In this document: piece by piece, positions 45,030 to 54,271 of the stretch | How the letters are laid out: every line of letters starts with the position of its first letter | How positions within the stretch are numbered: the stretch's first letter is position 1 | NCBI RefSeq assembly: GCF_022024235.1 | Contig: NZ_CP091799.1 | Coordinates: 1,809,001-1,873,000, forward strand | Direction of reading: 5' to 3' | DNA from: Segatella baroniae B14 | GTDB taxonomy: Bacteria > Bacteroidota > Bacteroidia > Bacteroidales > Bacteroidaceae | Length of the DNA: 64,000 nucleotides | Position numbers and translations under genes: made by a program | Notes under the pieces: model-generated | The model's input: the letters and a program-made list of their open reading frames with translations, nothing else | Databases searched by the model: none | Told to the model about the DNA's origin: nothing

Positions 45030-45083
45030 AAAACAAAAATAAAGAGAGACTCCATATAAGGAATCTCTCTTTATTTTTGTTTT
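45030..45083. terminator. Bidirectional terminator between rplS and a small convergent gene
   Basis: A perfect 20-bp stem (AAAACAAAAATAAAGAGAGA and complement, 45064-45083) around a 14-nt loop. It touches the stop codon of the convergent gene. Confidence 0.8.
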
Positions 45084-45309
45084 AACCATTATAATTAACT
45101 TGACCATCTTCATCTCCATGCAAGGCATTCTGAAATTCTTTCCAGTTCTGAAAACCCACGAATAAAGCCAATTTATCTAAAGAAGACGGAGTTAATTTAC
45201 CTGTTTCTTTCAAACGCTGACATAACTTGCCCACTTCATTTGCCAAAGTTATCTTTTTACCTAGTTTCTTCTCTACAGCTTGAATAAGAAGATGAAAATC
45301 ACGCTTCAT
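45082..45309 (-). CDS. small conserved-type hypothetical protein
   Basis: A 75-residue, mainly helical protein with no signal peptide. The segment LTPSSLDKLALFVGFQNWKEFQNALHGD resembles short helical modules seen at the ends of various Bacteroidota proteins (a Leu-Asp-Lys-Leu ... Gly-Phe/Tyr ... Trp pattern), possibly a helix-turn-helix, but I assign no function. It lies between rplS and the AICAR transformylase gene, on the opposite strand to both. Confidence 0.6.
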   Translation of the reverse strand: MKRDFHLLIQAVEKKLGKKITLANEVGKLCQRLKETGKLTPSSLDKLALFVGFQNWKEFQNALHGDEDGQVNYNG

Positions 45310-45386
45310 AACCTAACGTATTTTTAAAATCTACTGCAAAGATATTAATTTTTGAAATACGATAAGCAAATATCATCGAAAAATTG

Positions 45387-45394
45387 TACCTTTG
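45387..45394 (+). promoter_or_regulatory. -7 promoter element of the AICAR transformylase gene
   Basis: TACCTTTG lies 27 nt before the ATG at 45422. It overlaps an in-frame ATG at 45392, which argues against that earlier start. Confidence 0.6.
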
Positions 45395-45421
45395 CAATAC
45401 TATTTTATTAATCCCTCAATA

Positions 45422-46606
45422 ATGAAAGAATTAGCTTTAAAGTATGGATGTAATCCTAACCAGAAGCCTTCTAAAATTTACATGGAAGGTGGTAAGGAAT
45501 TACCTATCGAAGTCATTAACGGTCGTCCTGGGTACATTAACTTTTTGGATGCCCTAAACAGCTGGCAATTGGTAAAAGAATTGAAGGAAGCTACCGGATT
45601 ACCTGCTGCTGCAAGTTTTAAGCACGTTTCACCTGCTGGTGCTGCTGTAGGACTTCCATTATCTGACACACTCAAGAAAATTTATTTTGTTGATGATGTT
45701 GATTTCGAATTGACACCACTTGCTAGTGCATACGCTCGAGCACGTGGAGCTGACCGTATGTGCTCTTATGGAGACTTTTGTGCCCTAAGCGATACCTGTG
45801 ATAAAGAAACGGCACTTCTTATCAAACGTGAGGTTAGCGATGGTGTTATTGCACCTGATTATACACCAGAAGCCCTCGAAATTTTGAAAGAAAAGCGTAA
45901 AGGCACATACAATGTCATTAAGATTGATCCAAATTATATTCCAGATGAGATAGAACACAAGCAAGTATTTGGCATCACTTTCGAACAAGGAAGAAATAAT
46001 ATCCAACTGAATGATCCAAAATTGTTTGAAAATATCCCAACTAAATCAAAAGAGTTTCCTAAAGAAGCTATCAGAGATTTGATGATAAGCCTCATCACTT
46101 TGAAATATACTCAAAGTAACTCTGTATGCTACGTCAAAGACGGACAAGCTATTGGTATTGGAGCTGGACAACAAAGCCGCGTACACTGTACACGACTTGC
46201 AGGAAGTAAAGCTGATGAATGGTGGCTTCGCCAGAGCCCAAAAGTGATGGGGCTGCCATTTAAGCCAGGTATACGCCGCGCTGACAGAGACAACACTATC
46301 AATGTATACATTAGTGATGAATACGAAGATGTTTTACGTGATGGTACTTGGCAAATGTTTTTTACCGAAAAACCGGAAGTTTTCACACGTGAAGAAAAAC
46401 AGGAATGGATTGCCAAAAATACAAATGTATCTCTCGGTAGTGACGCATTCTTCCCATTTGGTGACAACATCGAACGTGCACATAAGAGCGGTGTACAATA
46501 TATAGCACAAGCAGGAGGCTCTATCCGAGATGACAATGTTATTGAAACTTGTGATAAATACGGCATCACCATGGCAATGACTGGTGTCCGTTTGTTCCAC
46601 CATTAA
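45422..46606 (+). CDS. AICAR formyltransferase (C-terminal half of PurH)
   Basis: A 394-residue protein matching only the formyltransferase domain of bifunctional PurH, which transfers the formyl group of 10-formyl-THF to AICAR. Family features: LKYGCNPNQKP at the start, NGRPGYINFLDALNSWQLVKEL, the active-site AASFKHVSPAGAAVG (Lys-His pair), SNSVCYVKDGQAIGIGAGQQSRVHCTRLA, and the end GSIRDDNVIETCDKYGITMAMTGVRLFHH. A stretch of about 50 residues around 150-200 is unlike E. coli PurH. The other half, IMP cyclohydrolase, is at 14619-15212. Confidence 0.93.
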   Translation: MKELALKYGCNPNQKPSKIYMEGGKELPIEVINGRPGYINFLDALNSWQLVKELKEATGLPAAASFKHVSPAGAAVGLPLSDTLKKIYFVDDVDFELTPLASAYARARGADRMCSYGDFCALSDTCDKETALLIKREVSDGVIAPDYTPEALEILKEKRKGTYNVIKIDPNYIPDEIEHKQVFGITFEQGRNNIQLNDPKLFENIPTKSKEFPKEAIRDLMISLITLKYTQSNSVCYVKDGQAIGIGAGQQSRVHCTRLAGSKADEWWLRQSPKVMGLPFKPGIRRADRDNTINVYISDEYEDVLRDGTWQMFFTEKPEVFTREEKQEWIAKNTNVSLGSDAFFPFGDNIERAHKSGVQYIAQAGGSIRDDNVIETCDKYGITMAMTGVRLFHH

Positions 46607-46621
46607 TATATAATAAAAATT

Positions 46622-46834
46622 ATGCCCAACGAAGACGAAATAGACGAGATCATTTCCGGTGGTGGTCTGGTATTTAAAAGTGCTCCAAAGGGAGGACATA
46701 ATGACGATGGCAAAGTAAAAACTAAAGCCAAAAAGAAGAAATACATCACCGGTTCTCATGGTTCCGGATCTGCTAAACAAAAGGCGAAATACCGCCAGCA
46801 AAGAGCAAATAGGAAATCACAGAAAAAGAAGTAA
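46622..46834 (+). CDS. small basic hypothetical protein
   Basis: A 70-residue protein starting 15 nt after the AICAR transformylase stop. It has an acidic start (MPNEDEIDEIISGGG) and a strongly basic, low-complexity second half rich in Lys, Gln, Arg and Gly, probably disordered and nucleic-acid binding. I do not recognise a family. It is followed by a proper terminator, which supports it as a real gene. Confidence 0.55.
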   Translation: MPNEDEIDEIISGGGLVFKSAPKGGHNDDGKVKTKAKKKKYITGSHGSGSAKQKAKYRQQRANRKSQKKK

Positions 46835-46840
46835 AAATAG

Positions 46841-46876
46841 AAAACTCATACCAACATGATGTTTGGTATGAGTTTT
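46841..46876. terminator. Bidirectional terminator
   Basis: The stem AAAACTCATACCAA/TTGGTATGAGTTTT with an 8-nt loop and a T6 run lies between the small basic gene and the convergent M23 peptidase gene. Confidence 0.85.
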
Positions 46877-46882
46877 TTATTT

Positions 46883-48052
46883 TTACTTCTTCAGAGTTTT
46901 CACATTTCCGCTCTTGGAAAGTATTAGAGTAAATGCCTGCAATCGACGTGCCACATGATTAAAAATAGTAGCTGGATTAATTGTTCTACCCTTAAAATGA
47001 ACTTCAAAATGTAAGTGCTCTGTAGTTGCTCTACCCGTTCGTCCTGTCAAACCTATAACTTGACCAGCTTTAACCTTTTGACCTACTTTGACCAAATTTT
47101 TACTTTGGTGACTATAGAGAGTTTCAAATCCATAAGCGTGCTTAATAACAATGCAATTACCATAACCCGAAAAGGGTGAAGACTTAATCACTAAACCATC
47201 AAAAGCCGCTAAGATATTATCATTAGGCTTTGTTTTGATATCAACACCAGAATGATTTCTTTTACCGCCATATGAACTTATAACATGACTTCCAGGTAAA
47301 GGATAAGCCCAATGCTCCTTCTGAATGCCTTCTAAATCAAGTTTGAACGTCATACTATTCAAGAAAGGATCTGAGGCTTCTTCTGGATCCAATGTCAATT
47401 TCACTGGCGAATTATTTTTTTTATCTGAACTTTCTTGTAATAAACTTCCATTTGAAGAAGATGATGATGGAATAATATCAACATGATTTCCGAATCTCTT
47501 AAACGAAAAAGCCCTTTTACTCAATTTATGACTATTAACCTCTACAAAAATTGAAGGATTAAGCCAGCCTCCATTAATCATTATAGCAAAAAGACAAAAA
47601 AAACGATTATCATTTCCACCAACAATAGCCAAAGTCTGCCCCGCCTTAACACGCTGTCCCACTTTGACAACATTCTGAAGATTATAGGCATAAACCGTTT
47701 CCAAACCATTATCATGACGCACGACTATAACATTTCCATACTTAGAAGTCTTTCGAGCTAAACGAACTACTCCTGCAAACATCGCTCGAACAGCGTCACC
47801 TTTTCTCGTCGTAATTTCTAGTGCCTGATTATTCTGCAATGTAGCCTTACCTATTGGTAAAGGAAAAGAATAATCCTGATTACTATAAGTACTAAAGTCT
47901 ATAGTGAGTACATTACTATGTGAAAAAAGATGTGGTGTTGGGATACTGATTTGTTCCTGCTCAGCTACTGAAAAACCAGACTGCTGAGCATAACACACCA
48001 AAAAACTATTTCCGAAAGTAAGCAAGCCTATAAACAAATGTTTTAATTTCAT
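46883..48052 (-). CDS. M23-family peptidase with two peptidase-like domains
   Basis: A 389-residue secreted protein (signal cut near CYAQ, residue 22). The second domain (about 255-362) is a complete LytM/M23 metallopeptidase with zinc ligands His267 and Asp271 (HSGVD) and HLH (His346, His348), expected to cut peptidoglycan cross-links. The first domain (about 70-175) has the same beta core (GNVIVVRHDNGLETVYAYN, VKVGQRVKAGQTLAIVGG) but lacks the ligand motifs and is probably a non-catalytic binding copy. Last gene of the hpt-adk-obg-pgeF run, 26 nt after pgeF. Confidence 0.88.
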   Translation of the reverse strand: MKLKHLFIGLLTFGNSFLVCYAQQSGFSVAEQEQISIPTPHLFSHSNVLTIDFSTYSNQDYSFPLPIGKATLQNNQALEITTRKGDAVRAMFAGVVRLARKTSKYGNVIVVRHDNGLETVYAYNLQNVVKVGQRVKAGQTLAIVGGNDNRFFCLFAIMINGGWLNPSIFVEVNSHKLSKRAFSFKRFGNHVDIIPSSSSSNGSLLQESSDKKNNSPVKLTLDPEEASDPFLNSMTFKLDLEGIQKEHWAYPLPGSHVISSYGGKRNHSGVDIKTKPNDNILAAFDGLVIKSSPFSGYGNCIVIKHAYGFETLYSHQSKNLVKVGQKVKAGQVIGLTGRTGRATTEHLHFEVHFKGRTINPATIFNHVARRLQAFTLILSKSGNVKTLKK

Positions 48053-48078
48053 AATTTTAGATTATCAAGGTTAGAAGA

Positions 48079-48858
48079 TTAACGAAGCATCAAAGCTGTA
48101 TAGATACGCCCGGACAATATTCCTAATCGACGAGCAGAAAAATAATGCTTCACTTCTTGATAAGTACAAATACCACTTAAATGAATATTATCGGGTAACA
48201 GGCCAGACTCTATAAGTTGTATACGATTACACTCAGAAAGATCTAAGTGCCATTTGGTATACTTCTTTGCTATTTTAGACATATCAAAACCTGCTAAACG
48301 AAATTGATCAAAAACCTCCTGTCCAACTTCAAAATTCTGCAATGAAATGCCAGGTCCTATCACTGCACGTATATCTGAAACTTTCACCGAATAGGCACGC
48401 GTAAATTCTAATATACAATGTTGTACTATTCTATTCAACGTTCCTCGCCAGCCAGCATGAATAGCACAAACTGCTTTCCGATGACTATCATAAAGTAAAA
48501 CGGGAATACAATCTGCAGTAGAAACTCCTACACACACATTTTTCAAGTTTGTCATAACGGCATCTACTTGATTTAATAAAGCATCACGGAGTTCTGAAGG
48601 ACTATCTAAAAAAGACTGGGTTATTTGGCGACATACAATCCCGTGCGTTTGATGAGGCAATATAAGACGGCTATCAGGAATATGTAATAAGCTACATAAT
48701 AATTCCCGATTAGCCTTTATATGGGTTGTATCATCACCACTGTAAGGATTGATATTAAAGTCACTATAATTTCCTATACCATAACCGCCATGACGAGTAG
48801 AGGAAAAAGCAACTACATCATCACCAAAATGATAATATGTTAAATCAAGTTTCTGCAA
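48079..48858 (-). CDS. pgeF: peptidoglycan editing factor PgeF (YfiH/DUF152 family)
   Basis: A 259-residue protein of the copper/zinc-binding multicopper-oxidase-like YfiH family, whose E. coli member removes mis-incorporated L-Ser from cell-wall precursors and whose relatives cleave purine nucleosides. The ligand triad is intact: His in LPHQTHG, Cys in GVSTADCIPVLLYD, and His in CAIHAGWRGTLNRI. The start appears to be TTG (48858): an in-frame TGA lies two codons upstream and no ATG occurs between it and the conserved region. It is 20 nt after obg. Confidence 0.88.
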   Translation of the reverse strand: MQKLDLTYYHFGDDVVAFSSTRHGGYGIGNYSDFNINPYSGDDTTHIKANRELLCSLLHIPDSRLILPHQTHGIVCRQITQSFLDSPSELRDALLNQVDAVMTNLKNVCVGVSTADCIPVLLYDSHRKAVCAIHAGWRGTLNRIVQHCILEFTRAYSVKVSDIRAVIGPGISLQNFEVGQEVFDQFRLAGFDMSKIAKKYTKWHLDLSECNRIQLIESGLLPDNIHLSGICTYQEVKHYFSARRLGILSGRIYTALMLR

Positions 48859-48878
48859 AACTCAAAGATTATGATTTT

Positions 48879-50039
48879 TTATTCATATTCAAAATCATCA
48901 AGATCATCAATATCGTCAGCCTCATACTCTGCATTTTCATCGTCATCAATGACATGCTCAGCATCCAACTCTTCAGCAAACGTTAACATATCCTTATCAC
49001 GATGAACCAATGTATCTTCCGACATGATATCCTGAAGCTTATTGCTTTCACTATTGAGCTCACGCCACAATACATCTTTCAGTTCATTCAGACCTAATCC
49101 TGTTACAGATGAAATAAAAACAACTGGCAAATCATCAGGTAAAGTCGTTTTTAACATCTCCATCAATTCTTCATCAAGCAAGTCACACTTGGTAACAGCC
49201 AGAACTCGATGCTTATCAAGCATCTCTGGATTAAAGGTTTTTAACTCATTCAGTAAGATTTCGTATTCCTTCTTAATATCATCTGTATCTCCAGGCACCA
49301 TGAAAAGAAGCAATGAGTTACGTTCGATATGACGCAAGAAACGAAGTCCTAACCCTTTTCCACCACTAGCACCTTCTATAATACCAGGAATATCAGCCAT
49401 CACAAAAGACTTATGATCATGATAACTGACTATACCAAGTGAAGGCTCCAATGTAGTAAATGGATAGTTTGCAATCTTTGGACGAGCACTTGACAAAGAT
49501 GAAAGCAAAGTAGACTTTCCTGCATTTGGAAAACCAACTAAGCCAACATCTGCCAAGAGCTTCAATTCCATAATGACATTCAATTCCTGAGCAGGTTCTC
49601 CTGGCTGTGCATAACGAGGAGCTTGATTTGTAGAAGTACGAAACTGAAAATTACCAAGACCACCTCTACCACCTTTCAACAGCACAACTTCCTGGCCATC
49701 ATACGTAACATCACAGATATACTTTCCTGTTTCAGCATTATATACCACCGTTCCACAAGGAACATCAATATACATGTCTTTACCATCAGTACCATGACAC
49801 TTGTCACGCCCGCCATTTCCACCATGCTCAGCTTTAATATGACGTTGATATTTTAAATGAAGCAGAGTCCAATAATTGTGATTGCCACGAAGAATAATGC
49901 TACCTCCACGACCGCCATCACCACCATCAGGTCCACCATTAGGCTGATACTTAACATGCCTTAAATGCATAGATCCTCTACCACCCTTTCCAGAGCGGCA
50001 ATAAATTTTTACGTAGTCTACAAAATTAGATTCTGCCAT
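48879..50039 (-). CDS. obg: GTPase Obg
   Basis: A 386-residue ribosome-associated GTPase that helps 50S assembly. The glycine-rich Obg fold (1-158: [40 protein letters not shown]) is followed by the G domain, with G1 GFPNAGKS (169-176), DIPGIIEGA (G3), TKCD (G4) and SSVTG (G5). The C-terminus is a very acidic tail (about 345-386, Asp/Glu-rich) in place of the OCT domain of some Obgs. Confidence 0.97.
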   Translation of the reverse strand: MAESNFVDYVKIYCRSGKGGRGSMHLRHVKYQPNGGPDGGDGGRGGSIILRGNHNYWTLLHLKYQRHIKAEHGGNGGRDKCHGTDGKDMYIDVPCGTVVYNAETGKYICDVTYDGQEVVLLKGGRGGLGNFQFRTSTNQAPRYAQPGEPAQELNVIMELKLLADVGLVGFPNAGKSTLLSSLSSARPKIANYPFTTLEPSLGIVSYHDHKSFVMADIPGIIEGASGGKGLGLRFLRHIERNSLLLFMVPGDTDDIKKEYEILLNELKTFNPEMLDKHRVLAVTKCDLLDEELMEMLKTTLPDDLPVVFISSVTGLGLNELKDVLWRELNSESNKLQDIMSEDTLVHRDKDMLTFAEELDAEHVIDDDENAEYEADDIDDLDDFEYE

Positions 50040-50068
50040 TCAATATAACGTTATATTATATGTTAAAA

Positions 50069-50647
50069 TTAATCTTCGAGGGCATCTATCACTGACTCGA
50101 TACGGCTGAAGATTTCATCTACTGTACCAAGACCCTCTACATGATGATGAATTCCTTCTTTACTATACCAATCTATCAACGGAGAAGTCTGCTCATGATA
50201 TACATTCAAACGCTTCTGAATAGTTTCCGCATTATCATCAGAACGACCACTGATTTTACCTCTATTAATAAGACGACTCATCAACTCCTTTTCAGGAACT
50301 GCCAATTCTATCATTGCAGCAACAACATGCCCACGCTCTGCAAGCATTTTTTTCAAGGCCTCTGCCTGTGGTATAGTACGAGGGAAGCCATCAAAGATCA
50401 CACCTTTATGCTCTTTACCAAAAGAATCATATACATTAGCCAAGATATCAATCATCAGTTCATCTGGTATCAACTGACCATTATCAATAAATCCTTTAGC
50501 AATCTTACCAAGTTCTGTACCATTCTTGATTTCACTACGGAGCACATCACCTGTAGAAATATGACCTAAACCATATTTTTCTATCATTTTGTCACTCTGT
50601 GTTCCTTTTCCAGCACCAGGGGCACCAAAAATTACAATATTTTTCAT
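50069..50647 (-). CDS. adk: adenylate kinase
   Basis: A 192-residue short-form adenylate kinase (ATP + AMP to 2 ADP). P-loop GAPGAGKGT (8-16), AMP-binding HISTGDVLRSE, DGFPRT and the LID region GKISGRSDDN are present. The short LID has no zinc Cys. It lies between hpt and obg, 29 nt from obg. Confidence 0.97.
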   Translation of the reverse strand: MKNIVIFGAPGAGKGTQSDKMIEKYGLGHISTGDVLRSEIKNGTELGKIAKGFIDNGQLIPDELMIDILANVYDSFGKEHKGVIFDGFPRTIPQAEALKKMLAERGHVVAAMIELAVPEKELMSRLINRGKISGRSDDNAETIQKRLNVYHEQTSPLIDWYSKEGIHHHVEGLGTVDEIFSRIESVIDALED

Positions 50648-50692
50648 TTGTTTTCTTATAGATTTGTTTTTGATTATTCGCTTTACAAGTAA

Positions 50693-51235
50693 TTATTTAT
50701 CATCTACAAGGGTGTAGATATCTCTTAAATTTCGACCTTGCTGATCATAATCCAAACCATAACCGACTATAAAGTCATTTGGAATAGACATGGCAGCATA
50801 CTCAATGTTCAAAGGTACCTGAAGTTTTCCAGGTTTTAACAATAATGTACAAATATGGATAGACTTTGGTCCACGAGTTCCTAAAGACTCTACCATACGC
50901 TTCATCGTAAAACCTGTATCTACAATATCCTCTACTATGACAATTGTACGCCCAGCTAAATCTTCATTAAGACCAATTACTTCCTTGATTGTACCTGTAG
51001 AAGTAGTACCCTGATAAGAGGCCAATTTAACGAAAGAGATTTCACATGGGATAGTAATATATCTCATGAGATCTGCTGCAAATACAAAAGACCCATTAAG
51101 AACAGCAAGAAACAATGGATTTTTTCCAGCTAAATCATGATTGATTTTATCTGCTACCTGCTTGACATTCTTTTGGATTTCATCTTCCGGAATGAACGTT
51201 TTAAACGTTAAATCCTTGATTTTTACGATACTCAT
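50693..51235 (-). CDS. hpt: hypoxanthine phosphoribosyltransferase
   Basis: A 180-residue type I PRTase that salvages hypoxanthine and guanine with PRPP. The PRPP loop VIVEDIVDTGFTM and the FLAVLNGSFVFAADLMR and FIVGYGLDYDQQGRNL motifs are intact. First gene of the operon hpt-adk-obg-pgeF-M23. Confidence 0.95.
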   Translation of the reverse strand: MSIVKIKDLTFKTFIPEDEIQKNVKQVADKINHDLAGKNPLFLAVLNGSFVFAADLMRYITIPCEISFVKLASYQGTTSTGTIKEVIGLNEDLAGRTIVIVEDIVDTGFTMKRMVESLGTRGPKSIHICTLLLKPGKLQVPLNIEYAAMSIPNDFIVGYGLDYDQQGRNLRDIYTLVDDK

Positions 51236-51258
51236 TGATATGATTTTTAAATTTGGAG

Positions 51259-51266
51259 CAAAATTA
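51259..51266 (-). promoter_or_regulatory. -7 promoter element of the hpt operon
   Basis: The minus strand reads TAATTTTG, 23 nt before the hpt ATG. It shares the 88-nt divergent region with the nnr promoter. Confidence 0.5.
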
Positions 51267-51310
51267 CGAAAAATATAGCAAACATAACATACTCATTGGC
51301 ATAATTTTCG

Positions 51311-51318
51311 TATTTTTG
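51311..51318 (+). promoter_or_regulatory. -7 promoter element abutting the nnr start codon
   Basis: TATTTTTG ends 5 nt before the ATG at 51324, so transcription would start at about the A of the ATG. No convincing -33 TTTG at the right distance. Confidence 0.5.
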
Positions 51319-51323
51319 CATGT

Positions 51324-52841
51324 ATGAAGATATTTACTGGCAACCAAATCCACGAACTTGATAAATACACTATAGAGCACGAACCTATATCATCTATAGA
51401 CTTAATGGAACGCGCATCTAAAGCGATATACCATGCGATTTCTGCAGAGTATGATAATCGTATCTCTTTTGTAGTTTTTGCAGGACCGGGCAATAATGGT
51501 GGTGATGCGCTAGCTGTATCACGAATGCTAGCTGAAAATGGATACAACGTGTCTGTTTTCCTCTTTAATATTCACAATCACCTTTCTGAAGAATGTGCGA
51601 CTAACAAACAAAGAATTCTAGATGGAAAAAAGATCAAGAAATTTACTGAAATAACTGTAAATTTTGATCCTCCTACACTAGACGAAAATACTGTTGTCAT
51701 TGATGGACTATTTGGAAGCGGACTGAATAAGCCGCTTTCTGGCGGATTTGCTTCTTTAGTAAAATATATTAATGCATCTGCTTGTAAGGTTATAAGTATT
51801 GATTTACCTTCTGGTTTGATGTGTGAAGACAATACTTACAATATACCTACGAATATCATTAAAGCAAATCAAACATTTACACTCCAACAGAAAAAATTAG
51901 CTATGCTCTTGGCTGACAATCAAATATTTCTTGGTAAGATTAAAGTACTGGATATCAGATTGTCTCAAGAATTTATACAAAACACAGATAGCCCATATCA
52001 AATGGTTGAAGAAAACGATATTCGTTCACTTCTCCACCATCGCAATGACTTTGCACATAAAGGAAATATGGGAAACGCACTTATCATAGCTGGCAGCTAC
52101 GGCATGGCTGGTGCATCTGTTCTAGCTACTAAAGCTTGTTTACGAGCTGGAGTTGGTAAAGTTACTGCCGTTACGCCTAGAAGAAACTATGAAATTATGC
52201 AGATTTCTGTACCTGAGGCTGTTCTCCAAATGGACAAGGATGAATTATATTTTTCAGAACCAATAGATACTGAAAAATATAATGCAATGGGAATTGGCCC
52301 AGGATTAGGTTCTTTAGAAAATACTGCTATTGCACTAATTGCTCAAATAAGAAGAGCTACCTGCCCGATTGTCATTGATGCTGATGCCTTAAATATTCTT
52401 GCCAATCATCGTGCATGGATGCAACAATTACCTCCAGGTGCTATACTAACTCCTCATCCTAAAGAGATGGATAGACTTAATAATGGCATCAATAATGGTT
52501 CCTACGACAGACTTCGGAAAGCACAAGAGCTAGCTGAACATTTCCAAGTCTATATCATTTTAAAAGGACACTATTCTGCGCTTTGTCTTCCCGATGGACA
52601 TATTTTCTTCAATACAACTGGAAATAGCGGAATGGCTACAGCAGGTAGTGGCGATGTTCTTACTGGTATTATTACAGGATTATTGGCAAAAGGATATAAG
52701 CAAGAAGAAGCATGCAAACTTGGCATGTATTTGCATGGATTAGCTGGTGATTTAGCTGTAAAAGATTTAGGCAAAGAAAGTTTGATTGCAAGTGATATAA
52801 TTAAGTATTTACCTCAAGCATTTTTACGCTTAGAAGACTAG
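51324..52841 (+). CDS. nnr: bifunctional NAD(P)H-hydrate epimerase/dehydratase
   Basis: A 505-residue metabolite-repair enzyme. The N-terminal YjeF_N domain (1-215) epimerises damaged NAD(P)HX and shows GPGNNGGDALAVSRML and DGLFGSGLNKPLSG; the C-terminal ribokinase-like domain (about 225-500) dehydrates it with ADP and shows GSYGMAGASVLATKA, GIGPGLG, DADALN, LTPHPKEM and GNSGMATAGSGDVLTG. The start MKIFTGNQIHELD is the family N-terminus. Monocistronic, divergent from hpt. Confidence 0.95.
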   Translation: MKIFTGNQIHELDKYTIEHEPISSIDLMERASKAIYHAISAEYDNRISFVVFAGPGNNGGDALAVSRMLAENGYNVSVFLFNIHNHLSEECATNKQRILDGKKIKKFTEITVNFDPPTLDENTVVIDGLFGSGLNKPLSGGFASLVKYINASACKVISIDLPSGLMCEDNTYNIPTNIIKANQTFTLQQKKLAMLLADNQIFLGKIKVLDIRLSQEFIQNTDSPYQMVEENDIRSLLHHRNDFAHKGNMGNALIIAGSYGMAGASVLATKACLRAGVGKVTAVTPRRNYEIMQISVPEAVLQMDKDELYFSEPIDTEKYNAMGIGPGLGSLENTAIALIAQIRRATCPIVIDADALNILANHRAWMQQLPPGAILTPHPKEMDRLNNGINNGSYDRLRKAQELAEHFQVYIILKGHYSALCLPDGHIFFNTTGNSGMATAGSGDVLTGIITGLLAKGYKQEEACKLGMYLHGLAGDLAVKDLGKESLIASDIIKYLPQAFLRLED

Positions 52842-53113
52842 AAGGTATCGGTATCAGAAAGCTATCTGATAAAGATGATACTGTATAGCAAAATATTATA
52901 ATTCCACTAAGACTTGTATTATTCTCTGTGCGAATTATAATATTTCTAGGTATGACATTCTAATTGCATACCTCTTACACGTTTTAAATTAAACACTTAT
53001 TAATTGCTATTAGAGCTACTTACACAAGAATTAAAAAGGAATATCAGCATATTACAACTCGCTCCAGACGATCACCTGCTACGCATTGCTCATAATATCA
53101 ACCCAAATTAACC
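52842..53113. other. Intergenic stretch without a supported gene
   Basis: AT-rich. A 36-codon open stretch (53004-53111, plus, TTG start, ends LLRIAHNINPN) looks protein-like but is too short and has no recognised relative. An imperfect hairpin (TATCGGTATCAGAAAGCTATCTGATA, 52853-52870 region) may end nnr transcription. Confidence 0.4.
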
Positions 53114-53148
53114 AAAAAAGAGGATGAGTCAATTCTGCCCCATCCTCT
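53114..53148 (-). terminator. Terminator of fba
   Basis: The stem AGAGGATG/CATCCTCT (53119-53126 and 53141-53148) with a 14-nt loop is followed by T5-6 on the minus strand. Confidence 0.65.
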
Positions 53149-53176
53149 ACTATAAAATTAAAATAAACTTAATCTA

Positions 53177-54190
53177 TTAATCAAGCTGACCCAACTTGTT
53201 ATCAGAACCTAATACATCAATAATCTTATGACGATACATCTGCTCCATATACTCACGACCAGCGCCACAATACTGACGAGGATCGAAATATTCAGGATGC
53301 TGAGTCAATGTTTCACGCACACCAGCTGTAAATGCCAAACGTGAATCTGAGTCAATATTAATCTTGCAAACAGCACTCTCAGAAGCCTTACGAAGCTGCT
53401 CCTCTGGAATACCTACAGCATCAGGAAGCTTACCACCGTTAGAATTGATAATCTTAACATATTCCTGTGGAACTGAAGATGAACCATGAAGAACAATTGG
53501 GAAACCTGGTAACTGCTCTTCTACACCAGCCAAAACATCAAATGCCAATGGTGGTGGTACAAGTAAACCTGTCTTTGGATCACGTGTACACTGCTCTGGC
53601 TTGAACTTATAAGCACCATGTGAAGTACCAATTGATATAGCCAAAGAATCACAACCTGTACGAGTAGCGAAATCAACAACTTCCTCAGGCTTAGTATAAT
53701 GAGATTCCTCAGCAACTACATCATCTTCAACACCAGCTAATACACCAAGCTCACCTTCTACGGTTACATCAAACTGATGAGCATAATCTACCACCTTCTT
53801 AGTTAAAGCAACATTCTCTTCATAAGGAAGAGCTGAACCGTCAATCATTACTGATGAGAAACCGAGATCTATACAGTCTTTACACAATTCAAAACTGCTA
53901 CCGTGATCCAAATGAAGAGCAATCTCAGGATGGTTGCAACCCAATTCCTTTGCATAAGCAACTGCACCTTCTGCCAAATAGCGAAGAAGAGTTGAATTGG
54001 CATAGTTACGAGCACCCTTTGAAACCTGAATAATAACAGGTGATTTCAACTCAGATGAAGCCTTAACAATAGCTTGCAGCTGCTCAAGGTTATTAAAGTT
54101 AAATGCTGGCACTGCCCAACCACCTTTGATAGCTCTTTTAAACATCTCACGAGTGTTTACCAAGCCTAAATCCTTGTAATTTACTGCCAT
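53177..54190 (-). CDS. fba: class II fructose-bisphosphate aldolase
   Basis: A 337-residue zinc-dependent aldolase of glycolysis and gluconeogenesis (fructose 1,6-bisphosphate to DHAP + glyceraldehyde 3-phosphate). TIM-barrel signatures: PAFNFNNLEQLQAIV, the zinc-site IALHLDHGSSFE, SVMIDGSALPYEENVALT, TGCDSLAISIGTSHGAYKF with a second ligand His, and VLHGSSSVP. Monocistronic with a full promoter (54241-54271). Confidence 0.95.
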   Translation of the reverse strand: MAVNYKDLGLVNTREMFKRAIKGGWAVPAFNFNNLEQLQAIVKASSELKSPVIIQVSKGARNYANSTLLRYLAEGAVAYAKELGCNHPEIALHLDHGSSFELCKDCIDLGFSSVMIDGSALPYEENVALTKKVVDYAHQFDVTVEGELGVLAGVEDDVVAEESHYTKPEEVVDFATRTGCDSLAISIGTSHGAYKFKPEQCTRDPKTGLLVPPPLAFDVLAGVEEQLPGFPIVLHGSSSVPQEYVKIINSNGGKLPDAVGIPEEQLRKASESAVCKINIDSDSRLAFTAGVRETLTQHPEYFDPRQYCGAGREYMEQMYRHKIIDVLGSDNKLGQLD

Positions 54191-54240
54191 AATATTTTTT
54201 ATATTTAAAATGAATAATTTTTAAACCACTGAAACCATTG

Positions 54241-54271
54241 CAAAAATAGTATTTTCTTCTGGCTTTTCAAA
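54241..54271 (-). promoter_or_regulatory. Promoter of fba
   Basis: On the minus strand TTTG (54271-54268), 19 nt, TATTTTTG (54248-54241). Confidence 0.7.

Noticed and set aside
53004..53111. Short protein-like open frame (LLLELLTQELKRNI...)
   Set aside because: Only 36 codons with a TTG start, no ribosome binding site and no known relative; could be coding debris but cannot be supported as a gene.
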